Assembly (NCBI RefSeq): GCF_000371965.1
Contig: NZ_AQUO01000001.1
Location: 2,612,001-2,676,000, forward strand
From: Paracoccus sp. N5
Lineage (GTDB): Bacteria > Pseudomonadota > Alphaproteobacteria > Rhodobacterales > Rhodobacteraceae
DNA: 64,000 nucleotides
Direction: 5' to 3'
The notes under the pieces are model-generated. The model was not told where the DNA came from and ran no database searches. It saw only the letters and a list, made by a program, of their open reading frames with translations. Position 1 is the stretch's first letter. Every line of letters starts with the position of its first letter. The position numbers and the translations under genes are program-made. Below, piece after piece: positions 1-9,005 of this stretch.

Positions 1-1407
1 GGCGGGTCGTCCTCGATCAACGGCATGGTCTTCGTGCGCGGCCATGCCCGGGATTTCGACTTCTGGGCCGAGAGCGGCGCGGCCGGCTGGGCCTATGCCG
101 ATGTGCTGCCCTATTTCAAACGCATGGAGACCTCGCATGGCGCGGTCAGCGCCTATCGCGGCACCGAAGGCCCGCTGCATGTCACACGCGGTTCGCGCAA
201 GAACCCGCTGTTCAACGCTTTCATCCGCGCCGGCAACGAGGCCGGCTATGCCATGACCGACGATTACAACGGCGCCCGGCAAGAGGGCTTCGGCGCCATG
301 GAGGCCACCATCTGGGAGGGCCGGCGCTGGTCGGCCGCCAATGCCTATCTGCGCCCGGCGCAGGAAACCGGCCTCTTGCGCCTGCGCCGCGGCCTGGCGC
401 AGCGCGTGGTCTTCGAGGACGGGCGCGCGGTTGGCGTCGAGGTCAGGAATACCCGCGGCGTCAATGTGTTCCGGGCGAAACATGAGGTGATCCTCTCGGC
501 CAGCTCGATCAACACGCCGAAGATCCTGATGCTGTCGGGAATCGGGCCGGCGGACCATCTGCGCGAGCATGGCATCGAGGTCAGGGCGGACCGGCCCGGC
601 GTGGGGTCGAACCTCCAGGATCACCTTGAGATCTATATGCAATATACCGCGACCAAGCCGATCACGCTTTACAAGCACTGGAACCTCTGGGGCAAGGGCT
701 CGATCGGGGCGCAATGGATGGCGACCGGGACGGGCCTGGGCGCCTCGAACCAGTTCGAGAGTTGCGGTTTCATCCGCTCGGCCGCCGGGGTGGAATATCC
801 GGACATCCAGTATCACTTCTTGCCGCTGGCCGTGCGCTACGACGGCAAGGCGGCGGCCGAGGGTCATGGCTTCCAGGTCCACGTCGGGCCGATGCGCTCG
901 AAGTCGCGCGGCACGGTGCGGCTCAAGGCGAACGATCCGAAACAGGCGCCCGAGATCCGCTTCAACTATATGTCGCATGCCGACGACTGGGCCGAGTTCC
1001 GCGCCTGCGTGCGCCTGACCCGCGAGATCTTTGAGCAACCGGCCTTTGCCGATTACAAGGGCTATGAGATTCAGCCGGGCGAGGGCGTGGAGACGGATGC
1101 CGAGATCGATGCCTTCATCCGCGAACATGCCGAGTCGGCCTTCCACCCCTGCGGCACGGCCCGCATGGGCCGGCGGGACGACGACATGGCGGTGGTCGAT
1201 CCCGAGTTGCGGGTGATCGGGGTCGAGGGGCTGCGCGTCGCCGACAGCTCGATCTTTCCGCGCATCACCAACGGCAACCTGAACGCGCCCTCGATCATGA
1301 CCGGCGAGAAGGCCGCCGATCATATCCTGGGACAGGGCATGCTGGCGCCCTTGAACCTGGGGCCGCAGATGGACCCGGAATGGCAGGAAAGGCAGCGTTC
1401 CGCGTAG
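1..1407 (+). CDS. betA: GMC-family choline dehydrogenase, 5' end missing
   Basis: Flavoenzyme of the glucose-methanol-choline oxidoreductase family, most like choline dehydrogenase, which oxidises choline to betaine aldehyde for osmoprotection or carbon use. The reading frame is open from base 1 (GGSSSINGMVFVRGH), so the start and the N-terminal dinucleotide-binding GxGxxG lie upstream of the window; 468 residues are present out of the usual 550 or so. The GMC signature region GGSSSINGM is visible at once. The C-terminal half carries HPCGTARMG with the conserved catalytic-region His, followed by GLRVADSSIFPRITNGN and the second conserved Asn-Pro-like segment, which closes the flavin site. It converges on the DUF177 gene, whose stop lies two bases away. 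Other GMC alcohol dehydrogenases share these motifs, so the choline substrate is inferred from overall similarity. Confidence 0.85.
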   Translation, partial: GGSSSINGMVFVRGHARDFDFWAESGAAGWAYADVLPYFKRMETSHGAVSAYRGTEGPLHVTRGSRKNPLFNAFIRAGNEAGYAMTDDYNGARQEGFGAMEATIWEGRRWSAANAYLRPAQETGLLRLRRGLAQRVVFEDGRAVGVEVRNTRGVNVFRAKHEVILSASSINTPKILMLSGIGPADHLREHGIEVRADRPGVGSNLQDHLEIYMQYTATKPITLYKHWNLWGKGSIGAQWMATGTGLGASNQFESCGFIRSAAGVEYPDIQYHFLPLAVRYDGKAAAEGHGFQVHVGPMRSKSRGTVRLKANDPKQAPEIRFNYMSHADDWAEFRACVRLTREIFEQPAFADYKGYEIQPGEGVETDAEIDAFIREHAESAFHPCGTARMGRRDDDMAVVDPELRVIGVEGLRVADSSIFPRITNGNLNAPSIMTGEKAADHILGQGMLAPLNLGPQMDPEWQERQRSA

Positions 1408-1408
1408 C

Positions 1409-1942
1409 TTACTGCGGTTTCTTCGAATCTTTCAACAGATCCGCAAGGCCGGCGAAGGGCTTGCGGGTCGGTTCCTCGGCATCCGGCGTCTCGGGGGCGT
1501 CCAGTTCGGCGCCCTGGGCGCGCGGATAGAGCGGCAGGGCCAGCGACAGCTCCTCGGCCATGATGGCGGCCAGGTCGATGAACGGACCCAGGGGCTCGAG
1601 TTCGTCATCGGGCATCTCGGTCTCGTCGCCCTCGGGCGCGCTGACATGGGGCGAGAAGACGCGGTGCACCGGCTCCTCGAGATCGGTCGTCACGGGCGCC
1701 AGCGTCACCACGCAGGGCTGGACCACGCGGGCCTTGAGTTCGCCCGTCACCTCCCAGCCGTCCTGGGCCACGGCCTGGATCCGGCCGGCGAAGCGCAGCT
1801 TCGGCAGGTCCAGCAGCTCCAGCTCGGCCGCCAGCGCCTGGCGCGTCGCGGCGTCGGGCGCCAGCGTGAATTCGGTCGGCTGGCGCGGGTTCAGATGGGC
1901 CACCCGAAAGCGGGACTGCGGGGGCTTCGTATCGGTCATCAT
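1409..1942 (-). CDS. DUF177/YceD-family protein
   Basis: A 177-residue protein of the YceD (DUF177) family. Members are linked to 23S rRNA processing or accumulation and to ribosomal protein L32 genes in many bacteria, though the biochemical role is unsettled. The family core, a single Cys in VQPCVVTLAPV followed by an acidic stretch and EPLGPFIDLAAIMAEELSLALPLYP, is present at about residues 75-145. No signal peptide or membrane segment is visible. It is divergent from bamE across a 111-base gap, an arrangement common in alphaproteobacteria. The usual plsX/fabH neighbours are not downstream; the gene runs into the 3' end of the oxidoreductase. Two ATG codons in tandem make the exact start uncertain by one codon. 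Confidence 0.85.
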   Translation of the reverse strand: MMTDTKPPQSRFRVAHLNPRQPTEFTLAPDAATRQALAAELELLDLPKLRFAGRIQAVAQDGWEVTGELKARVVQPCVVTLAPVTTDLEEPVHRVFSPHVSAPEGDETEMPDDELEPLGPFIDLAAIMAEELSLALPLYPRAQGAELDAPETPDAEEPTRKPFAGLADLLKDSKKPQ

Positions 1943-2053
1943 GGGCCTTTCGCGGGCGGCTTCGCCCTGGGTCTGGATATTCTTGAGCGCAGGGCGTGAG
2001 TTTGCTAAGCCGGTCGCGCGGCGTCAACAGGCGCGTAGAGGGGCAGAGAGACG

Positions 2054-2512
2054 ATGAAGATTTCCCGGCGGCAGATCATGGCCTTGGCACTGGTCGCACC
2101 TCTTGCGCTTTCCGCCTGCCAGGCCACCTATCGCAACCACGGCTATGTCCCGCCCGAGGAGCAGCTGTCGCAGGTGGTCGTCGGCCAGACCTCGCAATCG
2201 GAACTGGAGGGGCTGGTCGGCCGGCCCTCGGCCCAGGGCCTGCTGACCGGGTCGGGCTGGTATTACGTCGGCTCGCGCTGGGAATATTTCGGCGCCCGCC
2301 AGCCGCGCGAGATCAACCGCGAGGTCGTCGCCGTCAGCTTCAACGAAGCCGGCACCGTCAGCAATGTCGAGCGTTTCGGGCTGGAGCGCGGCCGCGTCGT
2401 GGTGCTGTCGCAGCGCGTCACCGACAGCGGCGTGACCAGCCTCGGCCTGATCCGGCAGCTGATGGGCAACGTCGGCCGCGTCTCGGCCGGGCAGCTGCTG
2501 GACCAGCAATAG
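2054..2512 (+). CDS. bamE: Outer membrane assembly lipoprotein BamE (SmpA/OmlA)
   Basis: Small lipoprotein subunit of the BAM complex that inserts beta-barrel proteins into the outer membrane. The 152-residue product begins with a type II signal peptide (KISRRQIMALALVAPLALSAC), giving a lipobox LSAC with the lipidated Cys near residue 22. The SmpA/OmlA fold follows: VVVGQTSQSELEGLVGRPS and a beta segment with WYYVGSRWEYFG. A purine-rich GGGGCAGAGAGACG precedes the ATG and supports this start. It is divergently transcribed from the DUF177 gene, so both promoters must lie in 1943-2053. Family assignment is firm; the C-terminal tail of about 40 residues is less conserved. Confidence 0.9.
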   Translation: MKISRRQIMALALVAPLALSACQATYRNHGYVPPEEQLSQVVVGQTSQSELEGLVGRPSAQGLLTGSGWYYVGSRWEYFGARQPREINREVVAVSFNEAGTVSNVERFGLERGRVVVLSQRVTDSGVTSLGLIRQLMGNVGRVSAGQLLDQQ

Positions 2513-2684
2513 GCAGGGCGCGGCCCGCGCTGCCTGTCGCAAGCGCAGCGGGGCGTCTGCTGGCGCGCTGTCATCTTTTGCGCTTCAATCCACCATGCGG
2601 CTGTTACAAGATGGGTGCAGGGAGGGGCGTAACAAGTCGGATCAGGACCGGGTGACGGTCGAACTCAGGATCGGGCAAGGCGCG

Positions 2685-3437
2685 ATGATGGCATTCCGCA
2701 AGGGCCGCTACGAGGTCGGTTTCGCTGAAACCGCAGGGGAAATCCGCGAGGCGCAACGCCTGCGCTGGCTATGTTTCATCGCGCGCGGGCGCAGCGACGA
2801 CGACACCGGATTGCTGGACGCCGACGATTACGACGACCGCTGCACCCATGTGCTGATTCGCGAGACCGGCGGCCGGCTGGTGGCCTGTTTCCGCATGATG
2901 ACGCTGGAGGGCGGGGCGCAGATCGGCGAAAGCTATTCCGCGCGCTACTACAACCTGTCACGTCTGCGCGATTTCGACGGCCGCATGGTCGAGATCGGCC
3001 GCTTCTGCATCCATCCCGAGATCCGCGATCCCGACATCCTGCGCCTGGCCTGGGGCGCCTTGGCCCGCCATGTCGATGCCGAGGGGGTGGCGATGCTTTT
3101 CGGCTGCTCCAGCTTCATCGGCACCGACACCCGCGGCTACGAAGACGCCTTCGCCATGCTGCGCGAGCGGCACCTGGCGCCGAAACGCTGGCTGCCCCGG
3201 GTCAAGGCGCCGCAGGTGTTCCGCTTTGCCCGCGTGCTGCGGCTGCGCAAGCCCGACCCGCGCCGGGCCATGGCGGCGATGCCGCCCTTGCTGCGCAGTT
3301 ATCTGGCCATGGGCGGCTGGGTCAGCGACCATGCCGTCGTCGACCGGCAAATGGACACGCTGCATGTCTTCACCGGGCTCGAGATCGGCGCCATTCCCTC
3401 GACGCGGGCGAAACTGCTGCGCGCCGCCGGGGCCTGA
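2685..3437 (+). CDS. olsB: Ornithine acyl-ACP N-acyltransferase-like (OlsB family GNAT)
   Basis: Predicted GNAT-fold acyltransferase of the OlsB / N-acyl amino acid synthase family, which transfers a 3-hydroxyacyl chain from acyl-ACP to the alpha-amino group of ornithine to make lyso-ornithine lipid. Of the 250 residues, the segment GFAETAGEIREAQRLRWLCF near the start, the DDRCTHVLIRE and LVACFRMM strands, and the EIGRFCIHPEIRDP block are characteristic. I start at ATG 2685, which follows GGGCAAGG; the frame is open further upstream and a GTG at 2652 is an alternative. The usual partner olsA is not adjacent; tgt follows 42 bases downstream in the same direction. Substrate identity is inferred from family. 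Confidence 0.75.
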   Translation: MMAFRKGRYEVGFAETAGEIREAQRLRWLCFIARGRSDDDTGLLDADDYDDRCTHVLIRETGGRLVACFRMMTLEGGAQIGESYSARYYNLSRLRDFDGRMVEIGRFCIHPEIRDPDILRLAWGALARHVDAEGVAMLFGCSSFIGTDTRGYEDAFAMLRERHLAPKRWLPRVKAPQVFRFARVLRLRKPDPRRAMAAMPPLLRSYLAMGGWVSDHAVVDRQMDTLHVFTGLEIGAIPSTRAKLLRAAGA

Positions 3438-3479
3438 GCGGGCCTTGCATCCGGCGCCGGAACGCCTATCAGCAGCCGC

Positions 3480-4610
3480 ATGAGCGAGAAATTCAGTTTC
3501 CAGGTCTCGGCCACCGATGGCCGCGCCCGCACCGGCATCATCGACACGCCGCGCGGCCAGATCCGCACGCCGGCCTTCATGCCCGTCGGCACTGCCGCCA
3601 CGGTCAAGGCCATGCTGCCCGAATCGGTGCGCGCGACCGGCGCCGACATCCTCTTGGGCAATACCTATCACCTGATGCTGCGCCCCGGCGCCGAGCGCAT
3701 CGCCCGGCTGGGCGGGTTGCACGAGTTCATGAACTGGGACCGCCCGATCCTGACCGATTCCGGCGGCTTCCAGGTCATGTCGCTGGCGAGCCTGCGCAAG
3801 CTGACCGAAGAGGGCGTGACCTTTTCCAGCCATATCGACGGCAGCAAGCACCATCTCTCGCCCGAGACCAGCATGGAGATCCAGCGCCTGCTGGGCTCGG
3901 ACATCGTCATGGCCTTCGACGAATGCCCGGCGCTGCCGGCGAGCGACGAGGTGGTGGCACGGTCGATGCGCATGTCGATGCGTTGGGCCGAGCGGAGCCG
4001 CGACGCCTTCGGCGACCGGCCCGGCCATGCGCTGTTCGGCATCATGCAGGGCGGCGTCACCCGCGAATTGCGCGAGGAATCGGCCGAGGCGCTGAAATCC
4101 ATCGGCTTCGAGGGCTACGCCATCGGCGGCCTTGCCGTGGGCGAGGGGCAGGAGGCGATGTTCGGCGTCCTCGACTATGCGCCGGGCTTCCTGCCCGAGG
4201 ACAAGCCGCGCTACCTGATGGGCGTGGGCAAGCCCGACGACATCGTCGGCGCGGTGCTGCGCGGCATCGACATGATGGATTGCGTGCTGCCCTCGCGTTC
4301 CGGGCGCACCGGCCAGGCCTGGACCCGGCGCGGCCAGGTCAATGTCAAGAACGCCCGGCACGCCGACGACCCGCGTCCCTTGGACGAGCATTGCAGCTGC
4401 CCGGCCTGCACCGGCTATTCGCGGGCCTATCTGCACCATGTCTTCCGCGCCGGCGAGATGATCTCGGGGATGCTGCTGACCTGGCACAACCTGCATTACT
4501 TCCAGGAGCTGATGGCCGGGCTGCGCGAGGCCATCGCGCGCGGGGAACTGGCCGCATTCGTGGCGGAATTCGCGGCATTGCGAGCACAGGGCGATATCGA
4601 TCCGCTGTGA
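3480..4610 (+). CDS. tgt: Queuine tRNA-ribosyltransferase (TGT)
   Basis: Exchanges guanine at the wobble position of GUN anticodon tRNAs for preQ1, the key insertion step of queuosine biosynthesis. The 376-residue length is normal. The catalytic pair is visible: Asp in LTDSGGFQVMS near residue 90 and Asp in MDCVLPSRSGRTG near 265, the latter being the nucleophile. The zinc site is complete, with CSCPAC at about 303-308 and a His about 25 residues later in TWHN. The GNTYHLMLRPG base-binding segment is also intact. It follows the olsB-like gene by 42 bases and may share its transcript. The other queuosine genes are not in the window. Confidence 0.97.
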   Translation: MSEKFSFQVSATDGRARTGIIDTPRGQIRTPAFMPVGTAATVKAMLPESVRATGADILLGNTYHLMLRPGAERIARLGGLHEFMNWDRPILTDSGGFQVMSLASLRKLTEEGVTFSSHIDGSKHHLSPETSMEIQRLLGSDIVMAFDECPALPASDEVVARSMRMSMRWAERSRDAFGDRPGHALFGIMQGGVTRELREESAEALKSIGFEGYAIGGLAVGEGQEAMFGVLDYAPGFLPEDKPRYLMGVGKPDDIVGAVLRGIDMMDCVLPSRSGRTGQAWTRRGQVNVKNARHADDPRPLDEHCSCPACTGYSRAYLHHVFRAGEMISGMLLTWHNLHYFQELMAGLREAIARGELAAFVAEFAALRAQGDIDPL

Positions 4611-4701
4611 AACCCAAGGTAATTCCTTGAATTTCGCCAAACCTTAGATATTGCCGAAAGGAATCGCCCGGCGGATGACCCGCCGCCCCTGAAAGAACCC
4701 A

Positions 4702-5910
4702 ATGGCAGCCAACCCACAGACCGACCGCAAGACCGAGATCCGCACCATCACCACCACGGCCGAGCTGGCCGAGTTCTGTGAACTGGCCAAGGCTCAGCCC
4801 TATGTCACGCTCGACACCGAATTCCTGCGCGAGCGCACCTATTATTCCAAGCTCTGCCTGATCCAGGCCGCGCTGCCGCCGGCCTCGGCCAGCAAGCTGC
4901 CGGGCGGCCCGGCCGTGCTGATCGACCCGCTGGTCGAGGACCTGTCGCTGGAACCGCTCTATGACCTGTTCCGCCACAAGGCGACGGTGAAGGTGTTCCA
5001 CGCCGCCCGCCAAGATCTGGAGATCTTCTTTCACGACGCCGGCGTGTTTCCCGACCCGCTGTTCGACACCCAGATTGCCGCCATGGTCTGCGGCTTCGGC
5101 GAGCAGGCGGGTTACGAGACCCTGGTCAAGAAGATCGCGCGCCAGCCGCTCGACAAGTCTTCGCGCTTCACCGACTGGTCGCACCGGCCGCTGTCGGATG
5201 CGCAGGCGGCCTATGCGCTGGCCGATGTGACGCATCTGCGGGCGATCTATGAGTTCCTCGCGGCGCAGCTCGACAAGACCGGCCGCGGGCCCTGGCTGGG
5301 CGAAGAGGTCGCGGTGCTCTTGAACCCGGAAACCTACATCACCCGCCCCGACGAGGCCTGGGAGCGGGTGCGCACCCGTTCCGGCTCGCCGCGCTTCCTG
5401 GCGGTGGTGCGCGAGCTGGCGCGCTTCCGCGAGACCTATGCCCAGGAGCGCGACATTCCGCGCGCCCGGGTGTTCAAGGACGATGCGCTGATCGAGCTTG
5501 CCTCGACCAAGCCGCTGACCGAGGCGGACCTGGCGAAGTCGCGCCTGCTGTTGCGCGACGCCCGGCGCGGCGACATCGCGAACGGCATTCTCGCCGCGGT
5601 CAAGGCCGGGCTCGAGGCCAAGGATCTGCCCAAGCCCGCGCCTGAAGAACCCGGCCGCCCCGGCAATGCCGCGCTGGCGGAACTGCTGCGGGTGCTCCTG
5701 AAGGCCAAGTCGGATGCGGCGGGCGTGGCGCCGCGGCTGATTGCCTCGGCGGCGGAACTGGACGCCATCGCCTCGGGCGCGCGGGACCTGCCGGCGCTTG
5801 CGGGCTGGCGGGCCGAGGTCTTTGGCCGCGACGCGCTGCGCCTTGCCGCCGGCGAGATCGCGCTTTCGGCGCAGAACGGCGCGGTCAAGGTGGTGCCGGT
5901 CGGCAGCTGA
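4702..5910 (+). CDS. rnd: Ribonuclease D
   Basis: 3'-5' exoribonuclease of the DEDD family that trims tRNA precursors and other stable RNAs in the cytoplasm. All four acidic motif regions are present: DTEF in YVTLDTEFLRERTYY (near residue 33), HAARQDLE (near 98), the FDTQIAAMVCGFGEQAGY segment (near 120), and YALADVTHL with the last Asp (near 175). The rest, about residues 205-400, covers an HRDC domain (LAVVRELARFRETYAQERDIPRARVFKD) and a weaker C-terminal repeat. At 402 residues it matches the alphaproteobacterial length. The 91 bases before it are AT-rich compared with the surroundings and probably hold its promoter. Confidence 0.95.
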   Translation: MAANPQTDRKTEIRTITTTAELAEFCELAKAQPYVTLDTEFLRERTYYSKLCLIQAALPPASASKLPGGPAVLIDPLVEDLSLEPLYDLFRHKATVKVFHAARQDLEIFFHDAGVFPDPLFDTQIAAMVCGFGEQAGYETLVKKIARQPLDKSSRFTDWSHRPLSDAQAAYALADVTHLRAIYEFLAAQLDKTGRGPWLGEEVAVLLNPETYITRPDEAWERVRTRSGSPRFLAVVRELARFRETYAQERDIPRARVFKDDALIELASTKPLTEADLAKSRLLLRDARRGDIANGILAAVKAGLEAKDLPKPAPEEPGRPGNAALAELLRVLLKAKSDAAGVAPRLIASAAELDAIASGARDLPALAGWRAEVFGRDALRLAAGEIALSAQNGAVKVVPVGS

Positions 5911-6013
5911 GCCGAAGCCTTTCGAAACCCGCGTCCCGCCGGAACCCGGCGGGGCGGCGGCACGTTCCGCGTGGCAGGCCTGACGGTCGGGCTGCCTTTT
6001 GCGCGGAATTTCC

Positions 6014-7792
6014 ATGACCTTACCCCAGATGCTGTCCTTCGCCATCATCATCGGCATGATGGTGCTCTTCATCTGGGGCCGGCTGCGTTATGACCTGGTG
6101 GCGATGCTGGCGCTGGCCGTATCGCTGCTGGCCGGCACCGTGGCGCCCGAGGAGGCGTTTTCCGGCTTCAGCGACGATATCGTCATCATCGTCGGCAGCG
6201 CGCTGGTGGTCAGCGCCGCCGTCTCGCGCTCCGAGATGATCGAGGTGGCGCTGCGCTGGCTGGTGCGCAAGCTCGGCAGCTATCACGCGCAGCTGGCGGT
6301 GCTGGTCGGCGGGGTGACGATCCTGTCGGCGCTGATCAAGAACATCGGCGCGCTGGCGATGATGATGCCGGCCTCGCTGAAGATGGCGCGGAAATCGGGC
6401 CGCTCGCCGGCGCTCTACCTGATGCCCATGGCCTTCGGCTCGCTGCTGGGCGGGCTCATCACGCTGGTCGGCACCTCGCCCAATATCATCGTCAGCCGGG
6501 TGCGCGAGCAGATGACGGGCGAGCCGTTCCGCATGTTCGACTATGCCCCGGTCGGCCTTGGCCTGTCGGCGGTCGGGCTGGTGTTCCTGATGTTCGCCGC
6601 CCGGCACCTGCTGCCCGCCGACCGCCGTGCCACCGCCTCGCTGGGCGAGGCGGTCAATATCGCCGATTACAACACCGAGGCTGGCGTGCCGCCCGATGCC
6701 CCGGTCGCCGGCAAGACCATCGGCCATTTCCTGGGCCTCGCCGATGGCGAGGTGACCGTGACCGGGGTGATCCGCAACGACAAGCGCCGCGCCGTCACCC
6801 TGTCGGACAGCATCATCGAGCCGGGCGACGTGCTGCAATTGCGCGGCAAGCCCAACGCGCTGGAGCGGGCGGTGTCCAAGGGCGGGCTGCTGCTGGCGCG
6901 CCAGGACATGCCCTCGCCGCCCGACACGCCCGAGGCCCGCATCGGCGTCATCGAGGCGGTGGTCAAGACCGCCTCGCCGCTGGTCGGGCAAAGCGCGGCG
7001 CGGCTGCAGCTTTTCGACCAGCACGGCGTCAATCTGCTTGCCCTGTCGCGCGCGGGCAAGCGCATGACCGAGCGGTTGTCCGAAACCATGCTCGACGCCG
7101 GCGACGTGCTGCTGGTGCAAGGCCCGCTCGACCTTCTGCCCGAACGGATGCAGGCGCTTGGCCTTCTGCCCCTGGCCGAGCGCGAGCTGCGCTTCGGCTC
7201 GGTCCGGCGCGACCTGCTGCCGGTCGCGATCCTGGCCGCGGCCATGGCGCTGACCGCGGTCGGGCTGGTGCCGGTTGCCATCGCTTTCTTCGGCGCGGCG
7301 CTGGCGATGATCCTGACCGGGGCGATCAGCGCCGAGGCGGCCTATGAGGCGATCGAATGGCCGATCCTGATCATGCTGGGTGCGCTGATCCCGGTCAGCG
7401 AGGCGCTGCAGAAGACCGGCGGCGCCGAACTGATCGGGGACCTTCTGTCGGCGACGGCGGCCGGCCTGCCGGTCTGGGGCGCGGTGGCGCTGATCATGGT
7501 CGCGGCCATGGCGGTGACGCCCTTCCTGAACAATGCCGCGACCGTGCTGGTCATGGCGCCCATCGCCGCGATCTTCGCCGAGCGGCTGGGCCATGCGCCC
7601 GACCCCTTCCTGATGGCGGTGGCGGTGGGCGCGGGCTGCGATTTCCTGACGCCCATCGGGCACCAGTGCAACACGCTGGTCATGGGGCCGGGCGGCTATC
7701 GCTTCGGCGATTATGCCCGGCTGGGCGCGCCGCTGTCGGCCCTGGTGGTGCTGGTCGGCGTGCCGCTGATCCTGGCGGTCTGGCCGGCCTGA
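6014..7792 (+). CDS. SLC13-family permease with two central RCK_C domains
   Basis: Inner-membrane anion or dicarboxylate-type transporter of the DASS/SLC13 superfamily, in the subgroup with two TrkA-C (RCK_C) domains in the cytoplasmic loop. Of 592 residues, the N-terminal helices run to about 205, the soluble regulatory part spans about 215-390 (with VTGVIRNDKRR and DSIIEPGDVLQLRGKP typical of RCK_C), and the second helical half follows. The paired Ser-Asn-Thr-like substrate motifs are seen as TLVGTSPN in the first half and LTPIGHQCNTLVMGPGGY in the second. ATG 6014 begins a hydrophobic helix; a TTG at 5999 would add only MRGIS. Substrate is unknown: sulfate, succinate and citrate are all possible in this family. 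Confidence 0.88.
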   Translation: MTLPQMLSFAIIIGMMVLFIWGRLRYDLVAMLALAVSLLAGTVAPEEAFSGFSDDIVIIVGSALVVSAAVSRSEMIEVALRWLVRKLGSYHAQLAVLVGGVTILSALIKNIGALAMMMPASLKMARKSGRSPALYLMPMAFGSLLGGLITLVGTSPNIIVSRVREQMTGEPFRMFDYAPVGLGLSAVGLVFLMFAARHLLPADRRATASLGEAVNIADYNTEAGVPPDAPVAGKTIGHFLGLADGEVTVTGVIRNDKRRAVTLSDSIIEPGDVLQLRGKPNALERAVSKGGLLLARQDMPSPPDTPEARIGVIEAVVKTASPLVGQSAARLQLFDQHGVNLLALSRAGKRMTERLSETMLDAGDVLLVQGPLDLLPERMQALGLLPLAERELRFGSVRRDLLPVAILAAAMALTAVGLVPVAIAFFGAALAMILTGAISAEAAYEAIEWPILIMLGALIPVSEALQKTGGAELIGDLLSATAAGLPVWGAVALIMVAAMAVTPFLNNAATVLVMAPIAAIFAERLGHAPDPFLMAVAVGAGCDFLTPIGHQCNTLVMGPGGYRFGDYARLGAPLSALVVLVGVPLILAVWPA

Positions 7793-7802
7793 GGCGCTGT
7801 TG

Positions 7803-7826
7803 CCGGGGTATTTGGAAAACGGTGAA
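7803..7826. repeat. Short intergenic repeat, copy 1 (between convergent genes)
   Basis: The sequence CCGGGGTATTTGGAAAACGG sits in the 45-base gap between the convergent SLC13 permease and the sulfotransferase-like gene. The identical 20-mer recurs at 35457, also between convergent genes. A common 3'-end element of this genome is inferred; its role is unknown. Confidence 0.6.
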
Positions 7827-7837
7827 ACGGCGCGGCG

Positions 7838-8713
7838 TCAGGGCGTGATGAACTCGACCCCGGGCAAGGCGGCGATCTCGGCCATGTCGTCGTCATAGGC
7901 GGCGCCGATGCGGTCGACCAGGGCCTGGTCCCAGCCGGGCAGGTTCAGCTCGATCTCGATCTGGTCGGGCAGGGCGTGCTTTTGCAGCGCGGCCGAGAAG
8001 ATCCGCCGCCGGCTCTCGATGGTCAGCCGGGTTTCCTGCGCCATGGCATCGCGGATCATGCGGATGCCGTCCGGGTGCAGGATGTCGCCCAGGATCTGCA
8101 ACCCCGCCTTCAAGGGCACGTCGCTGGGCATGGTCGAGATGCGCCGCACCACCTCGGGCCAGATCAGCGAGGTGTCCTCGTGACACCAGACCACCAGGCG
8201 GTGGCCGGGCACGGCGGCCAGGATGCGCCGGATCGCCGGCGCCCAGCGCAGGCTTTCCGGGTCGATGCCGCCCATGACCTCGGCATAGGTGCCGCTGCCC
8301 TCTTGCGCCAGCACGAAGGGGATCAGCGTGGCCGGATTCTTCAGCCCCATGAAGAACTCGACCTCGGCGCTGGGAAAAAGGTTGGCCAGCGCCGCCATCT
8401 TCTCGCCCGCCGCGGCATAGAGCCCGTCGAGCGACAGCGCCCGCTCGGCCTTGCCAAGGAAGGTCGGCGTGGAGCAGATGATGCGCTGCGGGTCGTCGGT
8501 GTCCAGGATGGCATCCAGCATCACCTGCTCCATCTCGGGCGTGGCGGCGCCGCCGTTCAGCGCGCCCAGCGCCTCGTTGAAGACGTCGCGGTGCCGGTTC
8601 GGCGTCACCGGCTCGATCCCGTTGCGCAAGAGCCAGTCGCGATTCTGCAGCAAGGTCTTGACCATGCGGTAAAGATCGGTGCCGTGGACGCCGCAGTGAA
8701 AGACGACCTGCAT
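7838..8713 (-). CDS. Conserved-looking protein, degenerate sulfotransferase-like N-terminus
   Basis: 291 residues, no signal peptide or membrane helix. I cannot assign a function. The N-terminus, a short beta strand followed by HCGVHGTDLYRMVKTLLQNRD, lines up with the PAPS-binding loop of sulfotransferases (GxHKTGTTSLQ..L..NRD), and the following NGIEP, then FPSAEVEFFMGLKNP and RLVVWCHEDTSLIW, resemble strands of that fold. The Lys and Thr that bind the phosphosulfate are replaced by Gly-Thr-Asp-Leu-Tyr, so sulfotransferase activity is doubtful. It converges with the permease and is divergent from the LuxR gene across 292 bases. The protein looks like a full-length, well-maintained gene by codon use (strong third-position GC). 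The fold assignment is inference from local similarity. Confidence 0.6.
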   Translation of the reverse strand: MQVVFHCGVHGTDLYRMVKTLLQNRDWLLRNGIEPVTPNRHRDVFNEALGALNGGAATPEMEQVMLDAILDTDDPQRIICSTPTFLGKAERALSLDGLYAAAGEKMAALANLFPSAEVEFFMGLKNPATLIPFVLAQEGSGTYAEVMGGIDPESLRWAPAIRRILAAVPGHRLVVWCHEDTSLIWPEVVRRISTMPSDVPLKAGLQILGDILHPDGIRMIRDAMAQETRLTIESRRRIFSAALQKHALPDQIEIELNLPGWDQALVDRIGAAYDDDMAEIAALPGVEFITP

Positions 8714-9005
8714 GGTGCGGGGAACTCCTGACTCGTTTCCGGCGCACAGTAACCAGCTATGCCGGCCGGGAAAACCCGCTGGTTGAATTCCGCGCGCGCA
8801 GAGCCGCTGACGCTACGTCAACGGAATGCAACCGGATTAGCTCGGCTTTTCAATTGCTTTATGTGAATTGCCTGCGGTAATTTCGCGCGACATCGGGGAA
8901 ATCCGCCGGGGCGGCGTCATGCGCGCGGTTCCAGCGGGGAAAGATCGTTTCACATTTCGCTTTTCACCGGCAATTATGACGACAGGCATTGAGAGTTCCC
9001 GACCC
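8714..9005. promoter_or_regulatory. Divergent promoter region with a 20-bp dyad (lux-box-sized)
   Basis: The gap between the sulfotransferase-like gene and the LuxR gene is clearly AT-richer than its flanks. It contains CAATT (8851-8855) and AATTG (8866-8870) separated by ten bases, a 20-bp dyad of the size bound by LuxR-type dimers, although it lacks the classical CTG/CAG ends. A second small dyad, TGACG-CTA-CGTCA, lies at 8808-8820. Neither is proven to be an operator. Confidence 0.4.

Noticed and set aside
2958..4640. Minus-strand ORF of 560 codons
   Set aside because: Antisense of olsB-like and tgt; composition is low-complexity His/Gln/Arg.
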